Shown here one piece after another: positions 8,198-17,747 of a DNA stretch of 64,000 nucleotides. Positions within the stretch are counted from its first letter, which is position 1; each line of letters starts with the position of its first letter. Below the pieces are notes generated by a model. That model searched no databases. It was not told where the DNA came from and was given only the letters and a program-made list of their open reading frames with translations. Both the position numbers and the translations under genes were made by a program. This stretch comes from Alkanindiges illinoisensis (GTDB taxonomy: Bacteria; Pseudomonadota; Gammaproteobacteria; Pseudomonadales; Moraxellaceae). Location of the stretch: NCBI RefSeq assembly GCF_004377485.1, contig NZ_SNTY01000036.1:62001-126000 (forward strand). The letters run 5' to 3'.

Positions 8198-9562
8198 ATG
8201 ACATTATCGGTAATTATTCTGGCGGCAGGTAAGGGAACACGCATGAATTCGCGCCTGCCCAAGGTGTTACAGCCACTGGCCGGACAGCCATTATTGGGCC
8301 ATGTATTTGCGCAGGCCACCCGTTTGGGTGCAGAACGGGTCATTACCGTGATTGGTCATGGCAGTGACTATGTAAGAAACACCTTTAGCCAGCAGGCGGT
8401 AGACTGGGTAGAGCAAACCGAGCAACTGGGCACTGGCCATGCAGTACAGGTGACGCTACCAGTCTTGCCTGCCAGTGGGCAAAGCCTGATTTTATATGGT
8501 GATGTGCCATTAATTCGTGCCCAGACCCTAAAACAATTGCAGGAAGCAGCCCGTGGCGGTATTGCCATGATGACTTTAACAGTGGCCAATCCCACTGGTT
8601 ATGGCCGCATTGTGCGCAAGGACGGCAAGATCCAGCGTATTGTGGAACACAAGGATGCCAGCGAACAGCAACGCCAGATTACTGAAATTAACACTGGTAT
8701 TTACTGCGTGGACAATGCCTGTTTGCACCGCTGGTTGCCAAAGCTGTCCAATAATAATGTGCAGGGTGAATATTATTTAACCGATATTGTAGAAATGGCG
8801 GTGGCTGAGGGGCTAGATATTGGCAGCGTTCAGCCAGAATATGAGTTTGAAGTGGAAGGCGTGAATGACCGCCTGCAACTGGCAGCGCTTGAACGCCGTT
8901 ATCAGGCCTATCAGGCTGAGCAGTTGCTTAAAGCCGGTGTTACCCTGAGTGATCCGGCGCGCTTTGACTTGCGTGGTCATCTAAGTACCGGGCAGGATGT
9001 GCGCATTGATGTCAACGTAGTCATTGAAGGTGAATGTGAACTGGCTGATGGTGTGCAGATTGGTGCGGGTTGTATTCTGAAGAATGCCAAAGTGGGCGCT
9101 GGCACAGTTATTCTGCCGTATAGCATTCTGGATGAGGTGGTGGTGGGGAGTAACGCGCATATTGGCCCGTTTGCCCGCTTGCGTCCCGGCACGGCACTTG
9201 CAGATGACGTGCACGTCGGCAATTTTGTAGAAATCAAGAATTCACAGGTGGGTCAGGGCAGCAAAGCCAACCATCTGGCCTATATTGGCGATGCCATCAT
9301 TGGCACTGGCAGCAATATTGGTGCAGGCACCATTACCTGCAACTATGACGGTGCCAACAAGCACAAAACCATTATTGGCGATAAGGCTTTCATTGGCTCC
9401 AATTCATCACTGGTGGCTCCCGTACAGATTGGCAATGGGGCAACGGTGGGTGCCGGTTCAGTGGTCACCAAGGCAGTCCCGGATGAAACTCTGGCTGTTG
9501 CGCGCGGGCAGCAACGCAATATTGAAAACTATCAGCGTCCCGTGAAAAACCCGATTAAATAA
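8198..9562 (+). CDS. glmU: Bifunctional GlmU (UDP-GlcNAc synthesis)
   Basis: Acetylates glucosamine 1-phosphate and then couples it to UTP, giving UDP-GlcNAc for peptidoglycan and lipopolysaccharide. At 454 residues it is full length. The N-terminal pyrophosphorylase starts with L-A-A-G-K-G-T-R-M and contains Y-G-D-V-P-L. From about residue 250 a left-handed beta-helix of hexapeptide repeats carries the acetyltransferase site, with [15 protein letters not shown]. glmS begins 12 bases after its stop, so two consecutive steps of the pathway are made together. Confidence 0.98.
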   Translation: MTLSVIILAAGKGTRMNSRLPKVLQPLAGQPLLGHVFAQATRLGAERVITVIGHGSDYVRNTFSQQAVDWVEQTEQLGTGHAVQVTLPVLPASGQSLILYGDVPLIRAQTLKQLQEAARGGIAMMTLTVANPTGYGRIVRKDGKIQRIVEHKDASEQQRQITEINTGIYCVDNACLHRWLPKLSNNNVQGEYYLTDIVEMAVAEGLDIGSVQPEYEFEVEGVNDRLQLAALERRYQAYQAEQLLKAGVTLSDPARFDLRGHLSTGQDVRIDVNVVIEGECELADGVQIGAGCILKNAKVGAGTVILPYSILDEVVVGSNAHIGPFARLRPGTALADDVHVGNFVEIKNSQVGQGSKANHLAYIGDAIIGTGSNIGAGTITCNYDGANKHKTIIGDKAFIGSNSSLVAPVQIGNGATVGAGSVVTKAVPDETLAVARGQQRNIENYQRPVKNPIK

Positions 9563-9574
9563 AAGGTAAAAGCT

Positions 9575-11413
9575 ATGTGTGGTATTGTTGGGGGAATTGC
9601 AGAGCGTCATGTGGCCGCGGTGCTGATTGAAGGCTTAAAAAAGCTGGAATACCGGGGTTATGACTCTGCCGGGGTGGCGTTGCTGGAAAACGGGCAAATT
9701 AGTCGTGCGCGTGAAGCAGGCAAAGTGGCGCTACTTGAAGCCAGTGTGAAAGCATCAAAAATAGATGGCAACATTGGTATTGCACATACCCGCTGGGCCA
9801 CGCATGGCAAGCCCACACAGGACAATGCCCACCCGCATATGTCTGGTACGGTGGCTGTGGTGCATAACGGGATTATTGAAAACTATCAGGAACTTAAAAG
9901 CGAGCTTGAGCAGGCGGGTTATGTGTTCAAGTCACAGACTGATAGCGAAGTAGTGGCACATCTGGTGCATCAGGCACTGCAACAGCACAATAACATGCTT
10001 AAGGCGGTACAAACCATTGTGCCGCGCCTGCATGGTGCCTATGCGCTGGGCATTATTGATGCCAGCCATCCGGATGAACTGATTGCGGTACGTCAAGGCT
10101 CACCACTGGTGCTGGGTCTTGGTATTGGCGAGAATTTTATTGGTTCTGATCAGTTGGCCCTGCTGCCAGTGACCAACCGCTTTATTTACCTAGAAGAAGG
10201 CGACATTGTACGTCTGACCCGCAGCGATGTTGAAATTTACCATCAGGGCGAATTGGTCAGCCGGGCTGTTAATGAGCTGGATATTAGTGTCAGCAGCAGT
10301 GACAAGGGCGGTTTTAAGCATTATATGCTCAAGGAAATTTATGAGCAGCCGGATGCCATTCAGCATACCTTGTCAGTCGGGCTGGATCACAACCAGTTAA
10401 AAGATGATTTTTTAAGCAGTGGCACTGAGGTTTTGCCAGCCATTCAGCATGTGCAAATCATTGCCTGTGGCACCAGCTATCATGCTGGCATGGTGGCCAA
10501 ATACTGGTGCGAACAACTAATTGGCCTGTCCTGCCAAGTGGAAATTGCCAGTGAATTCCGCTACCGCAGTCCGGTAGTGCTCAACAACACCCTGTTTGTG
10601 TATATTTCCCAGTCCGGTGAAACGGCGGATACCCTGGCAGCCCTGCGCGACATCAAGAAACGTGCAGCTGCTACCCAGAAAAATATCGTATCGCTGGCCC
10701 TGTGCAATGTGCCCACTTCATCACTGGTGCGTGAAACCGACCTGCATTTGCTGACCCAGGCCGGGCCAGAAATTGGTGTGGCTTCCACCAAGGCCTTTAC
10801 CACCCAGCTGGCTGCCCTGATGCTGCTGGTATTAAAACTGGGCAAAATCAATGGTTCACTGGATGCTACACAGGAGCAGGAACTGGTGCAGGCGCTGTGG
10901 CAGACGCCCAAAATCATTAATCAGTGTCTGGCGCTGGACAAGGACATTGAAGCCATGTCACGCCAGTTTGTGGAAAAACGCCACACGCTATTTCTGGGCC
11001 GTGGCACGCAGTATCCGATTGCACTGGAAGGCGCGCTCAAGCTCAAGGAAATTTCCTATATTCATGCCGAAGGCTATGCAGCCGGTGAATTAAAGCATGG
11101 CCCGCTGGCACTGGTGGATAACGACATGCCAGTTGTGGTGCTGGCTGCCAATGACTACATGCTGGACAAGCTCAAATCCAACATGCAGGAAGTGCAGGCG
11201 CGCGGTGGCGAGCTATTTGTATTTGCCGATGAACATAGCGGTATTGCCAATAGTGACCGTCAGCATGTGGTGTATATTCCAAGCGCCAATGCCTGGATTG
11301 CGCCAATTGTGTATAGCGTGCCGGTGCAGTTGCTGTCTTACCATGTGGCGGTGTTGCGCGGTACTGATGTAGACCAGCCGCGTAATCTGGCCAAGAGTGT
11401 GACCGTTGAGTAA
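9575..11413 (+). CDS. glmS: Glutamine--fructose-6-phosphate aminotransferase
   Basis: Makes glucosamine 6-phosphate from fructose 6-phosphate and glutamine, the entry step for amino-sugar synthesis. The 612-residue product begins M-C-G-I-V-G-G with the catalytic Cys1 exposed after Met removal. The glutaminase half (to ~240) has H-T-R-W-A-T-H-G and H-N-G-I-I-E-N. Two SIS domains follow, with C-G-T-S-Y-H-A-G, S-Q-S-G-E-T-A-D-T and A-E-G-Y-A-A-G-E-L-K-H-G-P, and the end is N-L-A-K-S-V-T-V-E as expected. AAAGG lies 8 bases before the ATG. It is in an operon with glmU. Confidence 0.98.
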   Translation: MCGIVGGIAERHVAAVLIEGLKKLEYRGYDSAGVALLENGQISRAREAGKVALLEASVKASKIDGNIGIAHTRWATHGKPTQDNAHPHMSGTVAVVHNGIIENYQELKSELEQAGYVFKSQTDSEVVAHLVHQALQQHNNMLKAVQTIVPRLHGAYALGIIDASHPDELIAVRQGSPLVLGLGIGENFIGSDQLALLPVTNRFIYLEEGDIVRLTRSDVEIYHQGELVSRAVNELDISVSSSDKGGFKHYMLKEIYEQPDAIQHTLSVGLDHNQLKDDFLSSGTEVLPAIQHVQIIACGTSYHAGMVAKYWCEQLIGLSCQVEIASEFRYRSPVVLNNTLFVYISQSGETADTLAALRDIKKRAAATQKNIVSLALCNVPTSSLVRETDLHLLTQAGPEIGVASTKAFTTQLAALMLLVLKLGKINGSLDATQEQELVQALWQTPKIINQCLALDKDIEAMSRQFVEKRHTLFLGRGTQYPIALEGALKLKEISYIHAEGYAAGELKHGPLALVDNDMPVVVLAANDYMLDKLKSNMQEVQARGGELFVFADEHSGIANSDRQHVVYIPSANAWIAPIVYSVPVQLLSYHVAVLRGTDVDQPRNLAKSVTVE

Positions 11414-11440
11414 AACAAGCATCCATCTGGAATAAACCGT

Positions 11441-12862
11441 ATGCACCTGCACTGGTTTCGTAGCGACCTGCGTATTCACGACAATACTGCACTGGACGCA
11501 GCAGCCAGTCAGGGGCCAGTGCTTGCGCTGTACATCATTACGCCCAAGCAGTGGCAACAGCATGATGACGCTGCCTGCAAGGTTGACCTGTGGCGGCGTC
11601 AACTCATTGAATTATCGGCAGACCTGAGTCGTTTAAATATCCCGCTCCTGATTCGCCATTGTGACTGGTGGCAGGACATTCCCGGTGTGTTGCTAGACAT
11701 TTGCCAGCAGTACCAGATTGAGCAGGTGCATTGTAATGCCGAATATGCCGTGAATGAACGGCTTCGTGATACCGCAGTTCAGCAGCACTTACAACAGCAG
11801 CATATTGGTTTTAGCAGTTATCTGGATCAGTTGCTGTTTGAGCCGGGCAGTATCACCACCAAAAGCGGTGGTTATTTCAAGGTGTTTGGCCAGTTTAAAC
11901 GGGTATGCCAGCAACATCTGTATGACCAGCTTCCGCAAATATTGCCCGCACCTGAGCCACAGGCAATATTACCCATTCAAAGCGACCCTGTACCACAACA
12001 GATTGCTGGTTTTCAGCCGGTTGATCCGCACATTGTGCAATGCTGGCCGGCTGGTGAGGCCCATGGCTGGCAACGGCTGGATGACTTTGCTGATGAAGCC
12101 ATTACCGATTATGCCGGGCAGCGTGATTTTCCGGCTTTAAGCGGCACCAGCCAGTTATCGCCGTACCTGAGCGCAGGGATTATTTCGATTCGGCAATGCC
12201 TGCATGCGGCACTAAAGGCGGCCAATGGCGAGCTGTTTGGCCCGGATGAAGGAATTAATACCTGGATTACCCAGTTGTTATGGCGCGAGTTTTACCAGCA
12301 TATTCTGGTGGGTTTTCCACAGGTCAGCCGTCATCAGCCCTTTAAGCAGCACACTGCAAAACTGGCATGGCGGCAGGTACCCGATGACTTGCAACGCTGG
12401 CAGCAGGGCCAGACCGGTTTTCCCCTAATTGATGCTGCCATGCGCCAGTTGCAACAAACCGGCTGGATGCACAACCGCCTGCGCATGATTGTGGCCATGT
12501 TTTTAAGCAAAAATCTGTTGATTGACTGGCGGCTGGGTGAGCAGTGGTTTATGCAGCACCTGATTGATGGCGATCTGGCGGCCAACAATGGTGGCTGGCA
12601 ATGGAGCGCCTCCACAGGCACCGACAGCGTGCCGTATTTTCGTATTTTTAATCCCATTACCCAGTCACAAAAAATTGATCCCGATGGCACCTTTATTCGC
12701 CAGTGGTTACCGGAACTTGCGCATCTGGACAATAAATCCATTCATGCCCCACATTTATCGCGTAGTGTAAAAGCCGGAACGCTGGATTATCCGGCACCGA
12801 TGGTTGATCTGGCAACAAGCCGTGACCGGGCCATTGCTGCATTTGCTGCCTTAAAAAATTAG
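11441..12862 (+). CDS. phrB: Deoxyribodipyrimidine photolyase (class I CPD)
   Basis: Repairs UV-induced cyclobutane pyrimidine dimers with light, using FAD and an antenna cofactor. The 473-residue product has the N-terminal antenna domain starting M-H-L-H-W-F-R-S-D-L-R-I-H-D, and a C-terminal FAD domain with L-W-R-E-F-Y-Q-H near residue 283, G-W-M-H-N-R-L-R-M near 345, and W-Q-W-S-A-S-T-G-T-D near 386. It starts 27 bases after glmS and may be read from the same transcript, though it has no functional link. It ends on TAG. Confidence 0.95.
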   Translation: MHLHWFRSDLRIHDNTALDAAASQGPVLALYIITPKQWQQHDDAACKVDLWRRQLIELSADLSRLNIPLLIRHCDWWQDIPGVLLDICQQYQIEQVHCNAEYAVNERLRDTAVQQHLQQQHIGFSSYLDQLLFEPGSITTKSGGYFKVFGQFKRVCQQHLYDQLPQILPAPEPQAILPIQSDPVPQQIAGFQPVDPHIVQCWPAGEAHGWQRLDDFADEAITDYAGQRDFPALSGTSQLSPYLSAGIISIRQCLHAALKAANGELFGPDEGINTWITQLLWREFYQHILVGFPQVSRHQPFKQHTAKLAWRQVPDDLQRWQQGQTGFPLIDAAMRQLQQTGWMHNRLRMIVAMFLSKNLLIDWRLGEQWFMQHLIDGDLAANNGGWQWSASTGTDSVPYFRIFNPITQSQKIDPDGTFIRQWLPELAHLDNKSIHAPHLSRSVKAGTLDYPAPMVDLATSRDRAIAAFAALKN

Positions 12863-12910
12863 GACAAGTCAGGATTTAACAAAAAATTTGCGCAAAATCA
12901 TTGCAACTAC

Positions 12911-12938
12911 TTGGCAAGGCAGATAAAAGCGCTAATCT
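12911..12938 (+). promoter_or_regulatory. Possible promoter of the first FKBP gene
   Basis: TTGGCA is followed after 16 bases by TAATCT, about 100 bases before the start codon. Plausible but not strong. Confidence 0.4.
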
Positions 12939-13035
12939 ATGCTCACGTTAGGGTAATGAAAACTGCTGGCCAGTGTGATAAAAAGAGCATGTCATGCACA
13001 GCAGGCACAATGATTGTATCAATGATGGAATTTTT

Positions 13036-13791
13036 ATGAGTAAAGCGCTTCCCGTTGTTCTTGCAGCTATCATCATCGGTGGCGCATTAACTCCGGTTTA
13101 TCTGGCCAAACAGGCCACTCCGGGTCAGCATGCCAAGACTGGTCAGACCAGCAATGCTGCCACCAGTAATATTCAGAAAATCAGCTATGCACTGGGCTAT
13201 CAGGTGAGCAGCCAGACGCCACCGGAGATGGACACCGAGCTGTTTGCTGAAGGCATGCGCGATGGTCAGGCCAAAAAAACGCCGCGTTTTACCGAACAGG
13301 AAATTAATCAGGCATTAATGGCCTATCAGCAGGAAGTGCAAAAGCAGCAGCAAGAGCACTTACAGCAACAACAACAACAGCAGCAACAGGCAACAGCCAG
13401 TAGCGCCACTCAGGCGGGTGAGGCCTTTCTGGCAGCCAATGCCAAGAAGCCGGGGGTAATCACCACAGCCAGCGGCCTGCAATATCAGGTTATCAAGGAA
13501 GGCACCGGTGCGACGCCCACGGCATCGTCCGAAGTTAAAGTTGACTATGAAGGCAAGCTGATTGATGGCACGGTGTTTGACAGCTCCATCAAGCGTGGCG
13601 AACCGCTGACCTTTGGTTTAAGCCAGGTGATTCCGGGTTGGACTGAAGGCCTGCAATTGATGAAAGAAGGCGCGCATTACCGTTTCTTTATTCCAGCCAG
13701 CCTGGGCTATGGTGAAACCGGTGCAGGTGAAGCCATTCCGCCTAACAGCACCCTGATTTTTGATGTGACACTGATTAAGGTAAATCCTTAA
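13036..13791 (+). CDS. FKBP-type peptidyl-prolyl isomerase, Mip/FkpA-like, with poly-Gln linker
   Basis: Catalyses cis-trans isomerisation of proline bonds in envelope proteins. The 251-residue product begins MSKALPVVLAAIIIGGALTP, a hydrophobic N-terminal signal or anchor. Then come an FKBP_N dimerisation region (~50-100), a Gln-rich stretch (about 104-120, CAG/CAA repeats), and an FKBP domain with V-D-Y-E-G-K-L-I-D-G-T-V-F-D-S-S and I-P-G-W-T-E-G-L. An ATG at 12994 is also in frame but would put 14 hydrophilic residues before the hydrophobic segment. It is followed by a second FKBP with the same layout, so the pair arose by duplication. Confidence 0.88.
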   Translation: MSKALPVVLAAIIIGGALTPVYLAKQATPGQHAKTGQTSNAATSNIQKISYALGYQVSSQTPPEMDTELFAEGMRDGQAKKTPRFTEQEINQALMAYQQEVQKQQQEHLQQQQQQQQQATASSATQAGEAFLAANAKKPGVITTASGLQYQVIKEGTGATPTASSEVKVDYEGKLIDGTVFDSSIKRGEPLTFGLSQVIPGWTEGLQLMKEGAHYRFFIPASLGYGETGAGEAIPPNSTLIFDVTLIKVNP

Positions 13792-13800
13792 ACAGGTGAG

Positions 13801-13855
13801 TCCTAACCATCAGGCAGTATTGGCTTCAGGCCAGTTACTGCCGGTTTGGCTAGGA
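13801..13855 (+). other. Extended hairpin between the two FKBP genes
   Basis: Nested inverted repeats: the outer arms TCCTAACCA/TGGCTAGGA match at 8 of 9 positions, and the inner arms GGCAGTA/TACTGCC are perfect. No T-run follows, so this is not a standard terminator. It may adjust relative expression of the two genes. Confidence 0.5.
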
Positions 13856-13988
13856 TTATGTTTACCGTCATTTTATCGTGTTGCTGTATTAACACCTTTT
13901 TATCAGTCATTTGCCAAGTCAGTGGCAACTAACCTGCAAGACACATCAGTAACTGCCTCAGGTTAATGCAAGTAATGGAATTGAAATC

Positions 13989-14726
13989 ATGAAAAAAATT
14001 GTTTTGGGATTAACCTGCGGTGTATTGAGCATGTATGGCGCAGCTTACGCAGCACCTGCCAAAAGCACAAAGAAAGCCAGTAGCAGCCCGGCCAGCAGCA
14101 TTAATGAAAATAGCTCCGAACTGCAAAAAGTGGGCTATAGCTTTGGTTATATCATGGGTAAAAGTAACACCGAAGCCGTTAAGGATCTGGATGTAAATAC
14201 CTTCATTCAGGGCTTTCGTGATGGTTACGCCGGCAAGCCTGCTGGCTTAAGCGAAGAGCAAATGAAAGCAGCCTTGCTGGAATACAAGCACAACCAGGAA
14301 GCGCAGGATATGAAAGTCTTTGAGCAGCAGGGCAAGGTAAATAGCGACGCCGGTGCCAAGTTTCTGGCGGAGAATGCTAAAAAACCCGGAATCACTACTA
14401 CGGCTAGCGGATTACAGTATGAAGTGATCAAACAGGGTACGGGCAAGCGCCCAACCGCCAAGGCCAAGGTGACTGTGCATTATGAAGGCAAACTGATTGA
14501 TGGCACCGTGTTTGACAGCTCGATTGACCGCGGTGAGCCGATTACTTTCCCGCTGGATCAGGTAATTGCAGGCTGGACCGAAGGTCTGCAACTGATGAAA
14601 GAAGGCGCACATTACCGCTTCTTTATTCCAGCCAAGCTGGGTTACGGTGAAACCGGCGCAGGCAATACCATTGGGCCAAACAGCACGCTGATTTTTGACG
14701 TTGAACTGATTAAAGTCGAACAATAA
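13989..14726 (+). CDS. FKBP-type peptidyl-prolyl isomerase, Mip/FkpA-like
   Basis: Periplasmic proline isomerase and probable folding helper. The 245-residue product has a clear cleavable signal peptide (M-K-K-I-V-L-G-L ... Y-A-A-P, cleavage around residue 22), an FKBP_N dimerisation domain (~38-125, ending in a charged helix), and an FKBP domain with V-H-Y-E-G-K-L-I-D-G-T-V-F-D-S-S, I-A-G-W-T-E-G-L and A-H-Y-R-F-F-I-P. It is strongly similar to the gene just upstream over the isomerase domain but lacks the poly-Gln stretch and has a processed rather than anchor-like N-terminus. A strong terminator ends it. Confidence 0.92.
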   Translation: MKKIVLGLTCGVLSMYGAAYAAPAKSTKKASSSPASSINENSSELQKVGYSFGYIMGKSNTEAVKDLDVNTFIQGFRDGYAGKPAGLSEEQMKAALLEYKHNQEAQDMKVFEQQGKVNSDAGAKFLAENAKKPGITTTASGLQYEVIKQGTGKRPTAKAKVTVHYEGKLIDGTVFDSSIDRGEPITFPLDQVIAGWTEGLQLMKEGAHYRFFIPAKLGYGETGAGNTIGPNSTLIFDVELIKVEQ

Positions 14727-14773
14727 GGCTGGATCAGATTAAGTCAACGTTAAAAGCCGCGAGCTGATTAATG

Positions 14774-14813
14774 AAAAAAGCTGAAAACAGCATCGTGCGT
14801 TTTCAGCTTTTTT
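14774..14813 (+). terminator. Intrinsic terminator after the FKBP pair
   Basis: A perfect 15-bp stem (AAAAAAGCTGAAAAC / GTTTTCAGCTTTTTT) with a 10-base loop and terminal T-run. The A-run also lets it act on the opposite strand against read-through from the right. Confidence 0.95.
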
Positions 14814-14890
14814 GATGGAAGCTTATTAATGACTTTCAAGCCAGCGCACTGTTTATTTAAGCCCTGTTGATCCAATCCGTAGTCATTCAA

Positions 14891-14977
14891 TTACTATTCA
14901 CCCAATCACTATTAATGCAGTTACTATTAGCGCAGCGCTTTTAAGTTAAAGCTTTTAAGTCAGAGCTTTTAAGTGAT
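14891..14977. repeat. Two adjacent short tandem repeats (3 x 15 bp and 3 x 14 bp)
   Basis: 14891-14935 holds three units around T(T/C)ACTATT plus a variable end, period 15. 14936-14977 holds three units of (A/C)GCTTTTAAGT plus three variable bases, period 14. They lie in the non-coding gap between converging genes. Confidence 0.75.
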
Positions 14978-15002
14978 GGGTGCTGTGTATTGTCAGGCTA
15001 TT

Positions 15003-15881
15003 CTAGCCATTAACAATCGATCCACCATTCACATGAATCACCTGACCGGTAATATAACTGGCATCATCCGACGCCAAAAATAAATACGCAGGTGCAACTT
15101 CACTCGGCTGCCCCATACGGCCCATTGGCGTGTCCTTGCCAAAATTTTCTACTTCCTCGGCATCAAAACTGCTGGGAATGAGTGGCGTCCAGATTGGCCC
15201 CGGTGCAACGCCATTAACCCGGATACCACGCTTTTGTTTCATCAGGTTGCTGGACAGACTGCGGGTGAAAGTAGTAATGGCTCCCTTGGTGGAGGCATAG
15301 TCGATCAGTTCCTCATGGCCCTGATAGCTGGTAATACTGGTGGTGTTGATGATGCTGTCGCCTTCATTTAAATGCGGCAATACAGCACGGGTGGTATTAA
15401 ACATGCCAATAATGTTGGTTTTAAAGGTTTTTTCCAGTTGTTCATCATCAATATCGGTAATGTCTTTTTGCGGATATTGCACCCCGGCGTTATTCACCAG
15501 AATATTAATTTTGCCAAATTGCTGAATCACCTGTTGCACCGCTTTTTTCACACCCTCGTGGTCGCCCACATCCTGCTGAATGATCAGGCAACGGCGGCCT
15601 TCATGTTCTACCAGTTTTTTGGTTTGTTCGGCATCGTCATTTTCATCCAGATAAATAATGGCCACATCAGCGCCTTCACGGGCAAACAGCACGGCTGTCG
15701 AACGGCCAATGCCACTATCACCGCCACTGATCAGCGCGACCTTGCCATCCAGTTTGCCGCTGCCCTTATGGCTGGCCTTGATAAGTTCCGGTGCTGGATA
15801 CATGGCATCCTGATCACCCGGCTGATGGGTTTGTTGTTGTGCCGGGGCGCCTTTGGGATAGTGATCAACATTGTTGCTCAT
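15003..15881 (-). CDS. SDR-family oxidoreductase (YghA/YhxC-like)
   Basis: A 292-residue cytoplasmic NAD(P)-dependent short-chain dehydrogenase of the long-N-terminus class typified by E. coli YghA; the substrate is not known. Visible features are the cofactor turn S-G-G-D-S-G-I-G-R-S (about residue 51), N-N-A-G-V near 134, the catalytic Ser in T-T-S-I-T-S, and Y-A-S-T-K-G-A with the Tyr-x3-Lys pair. The start is the ATG at 15881, with AGGAG 7 bases upstream; an ATG at 15896 is weaker. It ends on TAG. The Gln-rich N-terminus is typical of this subgroup. Confidence 0.9.
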   Translation of the reverse strand: MSNNVDHYPKGAPAQQQTHQPGDQDAMYPAPELIKASHKGSGKLDGKVALISGGDSGIGRSTAVLFAREGADVAIIYLDENDDAEQTKKLVEHEGRRCLIIQQDVGDHEGVKKAVQQVIQQFGKINILVNNAGVQYPQKDITDIDDEQLEKTFKTNIIGMFNTTRAVLPHLNEGDSIINTTSITSYQGHEELIDYASTKGAITTFTRSLSSNLMKQKRGIRVNGVAPGPIWTPLIPSSFDAEEVENFGKDTPMGRMGQPSEVAPAYLFLASDDASYITGQVIHVNGGSIVNG

Positions 15882-16063
15882 TGAAATGCTCCTCATGGGT
15901 TTAATTGCTATTTACCCTAACAACAGGACGTGTAGCGTTCATTAAAGCCTAAGTGCACTTTTGGTAAGAGCATTGCTGCCTTTGTAAGTTTGCAGGGTTT
16001 ATCTTTGTCCAGATTTTCTGAGTGACGCGCCCAAAAATGCTTAAAACATCTGTGATAAAGATC

Positions 16064-17479
16064 TCATGGCGCCAGTTCCGGCAATTGTGCACGCAGGCGC
16101 ACTAGCGCTGTACGCAGGCCTTCTTCCAGTACCGGGTGGTAAAATGGCATGGCCAGTAACTGCTCGATAGTCAGGCCCTGCTGGATGGACCACGCCAGCA
16201 AATGTGCCAGATGTTCGGCCTCATGAACCAGCAATTCGGCTCCCAGAAGTTTATGGCTTTGCGGACAGCCATACAATTGAATGGCCCCTTCGTTCTTGTC
16301 CTGAATGGTGGCGCGGCCCTGAGTGCGATAAGACACTTCGGCACAGGCAAATGGAGTGTTGGCACGGGTTAATGCCTGATGCGACTGGCCTGCCGTGGCC
16401 ATTTGCGGCTGGCTAAATACAATACTTAAGCCGGTATAAGGTTCAAATGGCTGAATCTCCGGGTAATGCGCGGCGTTAATGCCAGCAACTCGGCCCGCAT
16501 TGGCTGCTTCATGTTGCAATGCTTGCGTGGTGGATACATCCCCGGCAATAAAAATGGGCAGGTCATCCAGTTGCATGGTGAGTGGATGCTGGATAGCGCC
16601 TTTGATGCCCTGGTATTTGGTATCAATATTGTCCAGACCCAGCGTATTGATATTGCTTTCCCGGCCAATGGCAGCCAGCAGGTACTCGGCTTTAACCTGC
16701 CCGCTATGCTGGTTGTGCTGGCCCGGCAGGCTGCGATGATAATGCAGTACCACCTGATCTGCCTCAAGGTACACCTGCTCAATGCTGCTGTTATCAATAT
16801 AATTAAGTTCCCGGGTGAGCAATGCAGTGGCCAGCTTGCGCAAGTCAGGGTTGCTCAGGCCGCCAATGTCATTGCCTTTGCCCATGAGGGTCACTTCAAC
16901 CCCCAGCCGGGCCAGTGCCTGTGCCAGCTCAATGCCAATGGCGCCGCTACCAACCACAATTATGCTTTTGGGCAAGGCCGGAAGGTTAAAAATGGTATCG
17001 CTGGTGAGCAGTTTGTGCTTGAGTGCCTGCTGCCATTGCGGATCAACACGCGGAATAGAGCCTGTGGCAATGATGCTGGCTTTGGTGGAAATAGTATCTT
17101 CGCCCACCTTAAACGTGGTGGCATCGATAAAATGCGCCTTGCCCTGTCTTTTGTGTTCGGCAGGCCATTGATCGACCACAGCCTGCGCATGCCCAGTAAA
17201 GTAATCACGCAAGTGTTGCACGCGCTGCATGACTGCTTTGGCATCAATGCGGGTTTGGTTATGAATGCCAAATTCGCTGGCATGCTGGCTGGCCTGTGCA
17301 TACTTGGCTGCTTCAATTAATAACTTGCTGGGCATGCAGCCTACACGCGCACAGGTGGTATCCCAGGGGCCAGCATTAACAACCAGCACATTACTGGTGT
17401 GTTTGACCACCTGGTTGTATGCCGACTGTCCGGCAGTGCCTGACCCAATAATGACCACATCATAGCTATGCTGGCTCAT
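16064..17479 (-). CDS. Class I pyridine nucleotide-disulfide oxidoreductase (dihydrolipoyl dehydrogenase-like)
   Basis: A 471-residue flavoprotein with an N-terminal FAD-binding turn (I-I-G-S-G-T-A-G), the redox disulfide C-A-R-V-G-C-M-P-S-K, the NAD-binding turn G-S-G-A-I-G-I-E-L-A near residue 180, I-F-I-A-G-D-V near 310, and a C-terminal interface domain with H-P-V-L-E-E. The variant T-T-C-A-R-V-G-C (usually G-G-T-C-x-N-x-G-C) and the lack of adjacent dehydrogenase-complex genes suggest a stand-alone enzyme, not the Lpd subunit of the pyruvate or oxoglutarate complexes. Substrate unknown; mercuric or glutathione reductase-like roles cannot be excluded. Confidence 0.85.
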   Translation of the reverse strand: MSQHSYDVVIIGSGTAGQSAYNQVVKHTSNVLVVNAGPWDTTCARVGCMPSKLLIEAAKYAQASQHASEFGIHNQTRIDAKAVMQRVQHLRDYFTGHAQAVVDQWPAEHKRQGKAHFIDATTFKVGEDTISTKASIIATGSIPRVDPQWQQALKHKLLTSDTIFNLPALPKSIIVVGSGAIGIELAQALARLGVEVTLMGKGNDIGGLSNPDLRKLATALLTRELNYIDNSSIEQVYLEADQVVLHYHRSLPGQHNQHSGQVKAEYLLAAIGRESNINTLGLDNIDTKYQGIKGAIQHPLTMQLDDLPIFIAGDVSTTQALQHEAANAGRVAGINAAHYPEIQPFEPYTGLSIVFSQPQMATAGQSHQALTRANTPFACAEVSYRTQGRATIQDKNEGAIQLYGCPQSHKLLGAELLVHEAEHLAHLLAWSIQQGLTIEQLLAMPFYHPVLEEGLRTALVRLRAQLPELAP

Positions 17480-17681
17480 GCGCGTATTATTCCTGAAAAG
17501 CTGAGAATCATGCGGCTAATATAGCGAACAATACCCGTTCTGGCAGGTCTCACGGGCAAAAATTAATAAAAGCTAAACATTGACGGCCAATGGAACAACA
17601 GCGTTAATGCCCAGTCCAGCAGTTTATAGTGACTAAAACAGGATGCCGGATTGCCTCTACAATCAACGCACACACAGCGGT

Positions 17682-17709
17682 TTGTTTGCTGCTTAAAAAA
17701 CGCTATGCT
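17682..17709 (+). promoter_or_regulatory. Possible promoter of the aldehyde dehydrogenase gene
   Basis: TTGTTT and TATGCT are separated by 16 bases; the leader before the start codon would be about 32 bases. Confidence 0.42.
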
Positions 17710-17747
17710 GTGGTACTGAGTAAACCCCGTGCTATCAAGGACCGCAA

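Noticed and set aside
15372-15884. Open frame (170 codons) opposite the SDR gene
   Set aside because: Antisense shadow of a complete SDR with its cofactor and catalytic motifs in place.
16466-17320. Long open frame (284 codons) opposite the flavoprotein gene
   Set aside because: It is the antisense shadow of a well-supported oxidoreductase with intact motifs; the translation has no domain signs.
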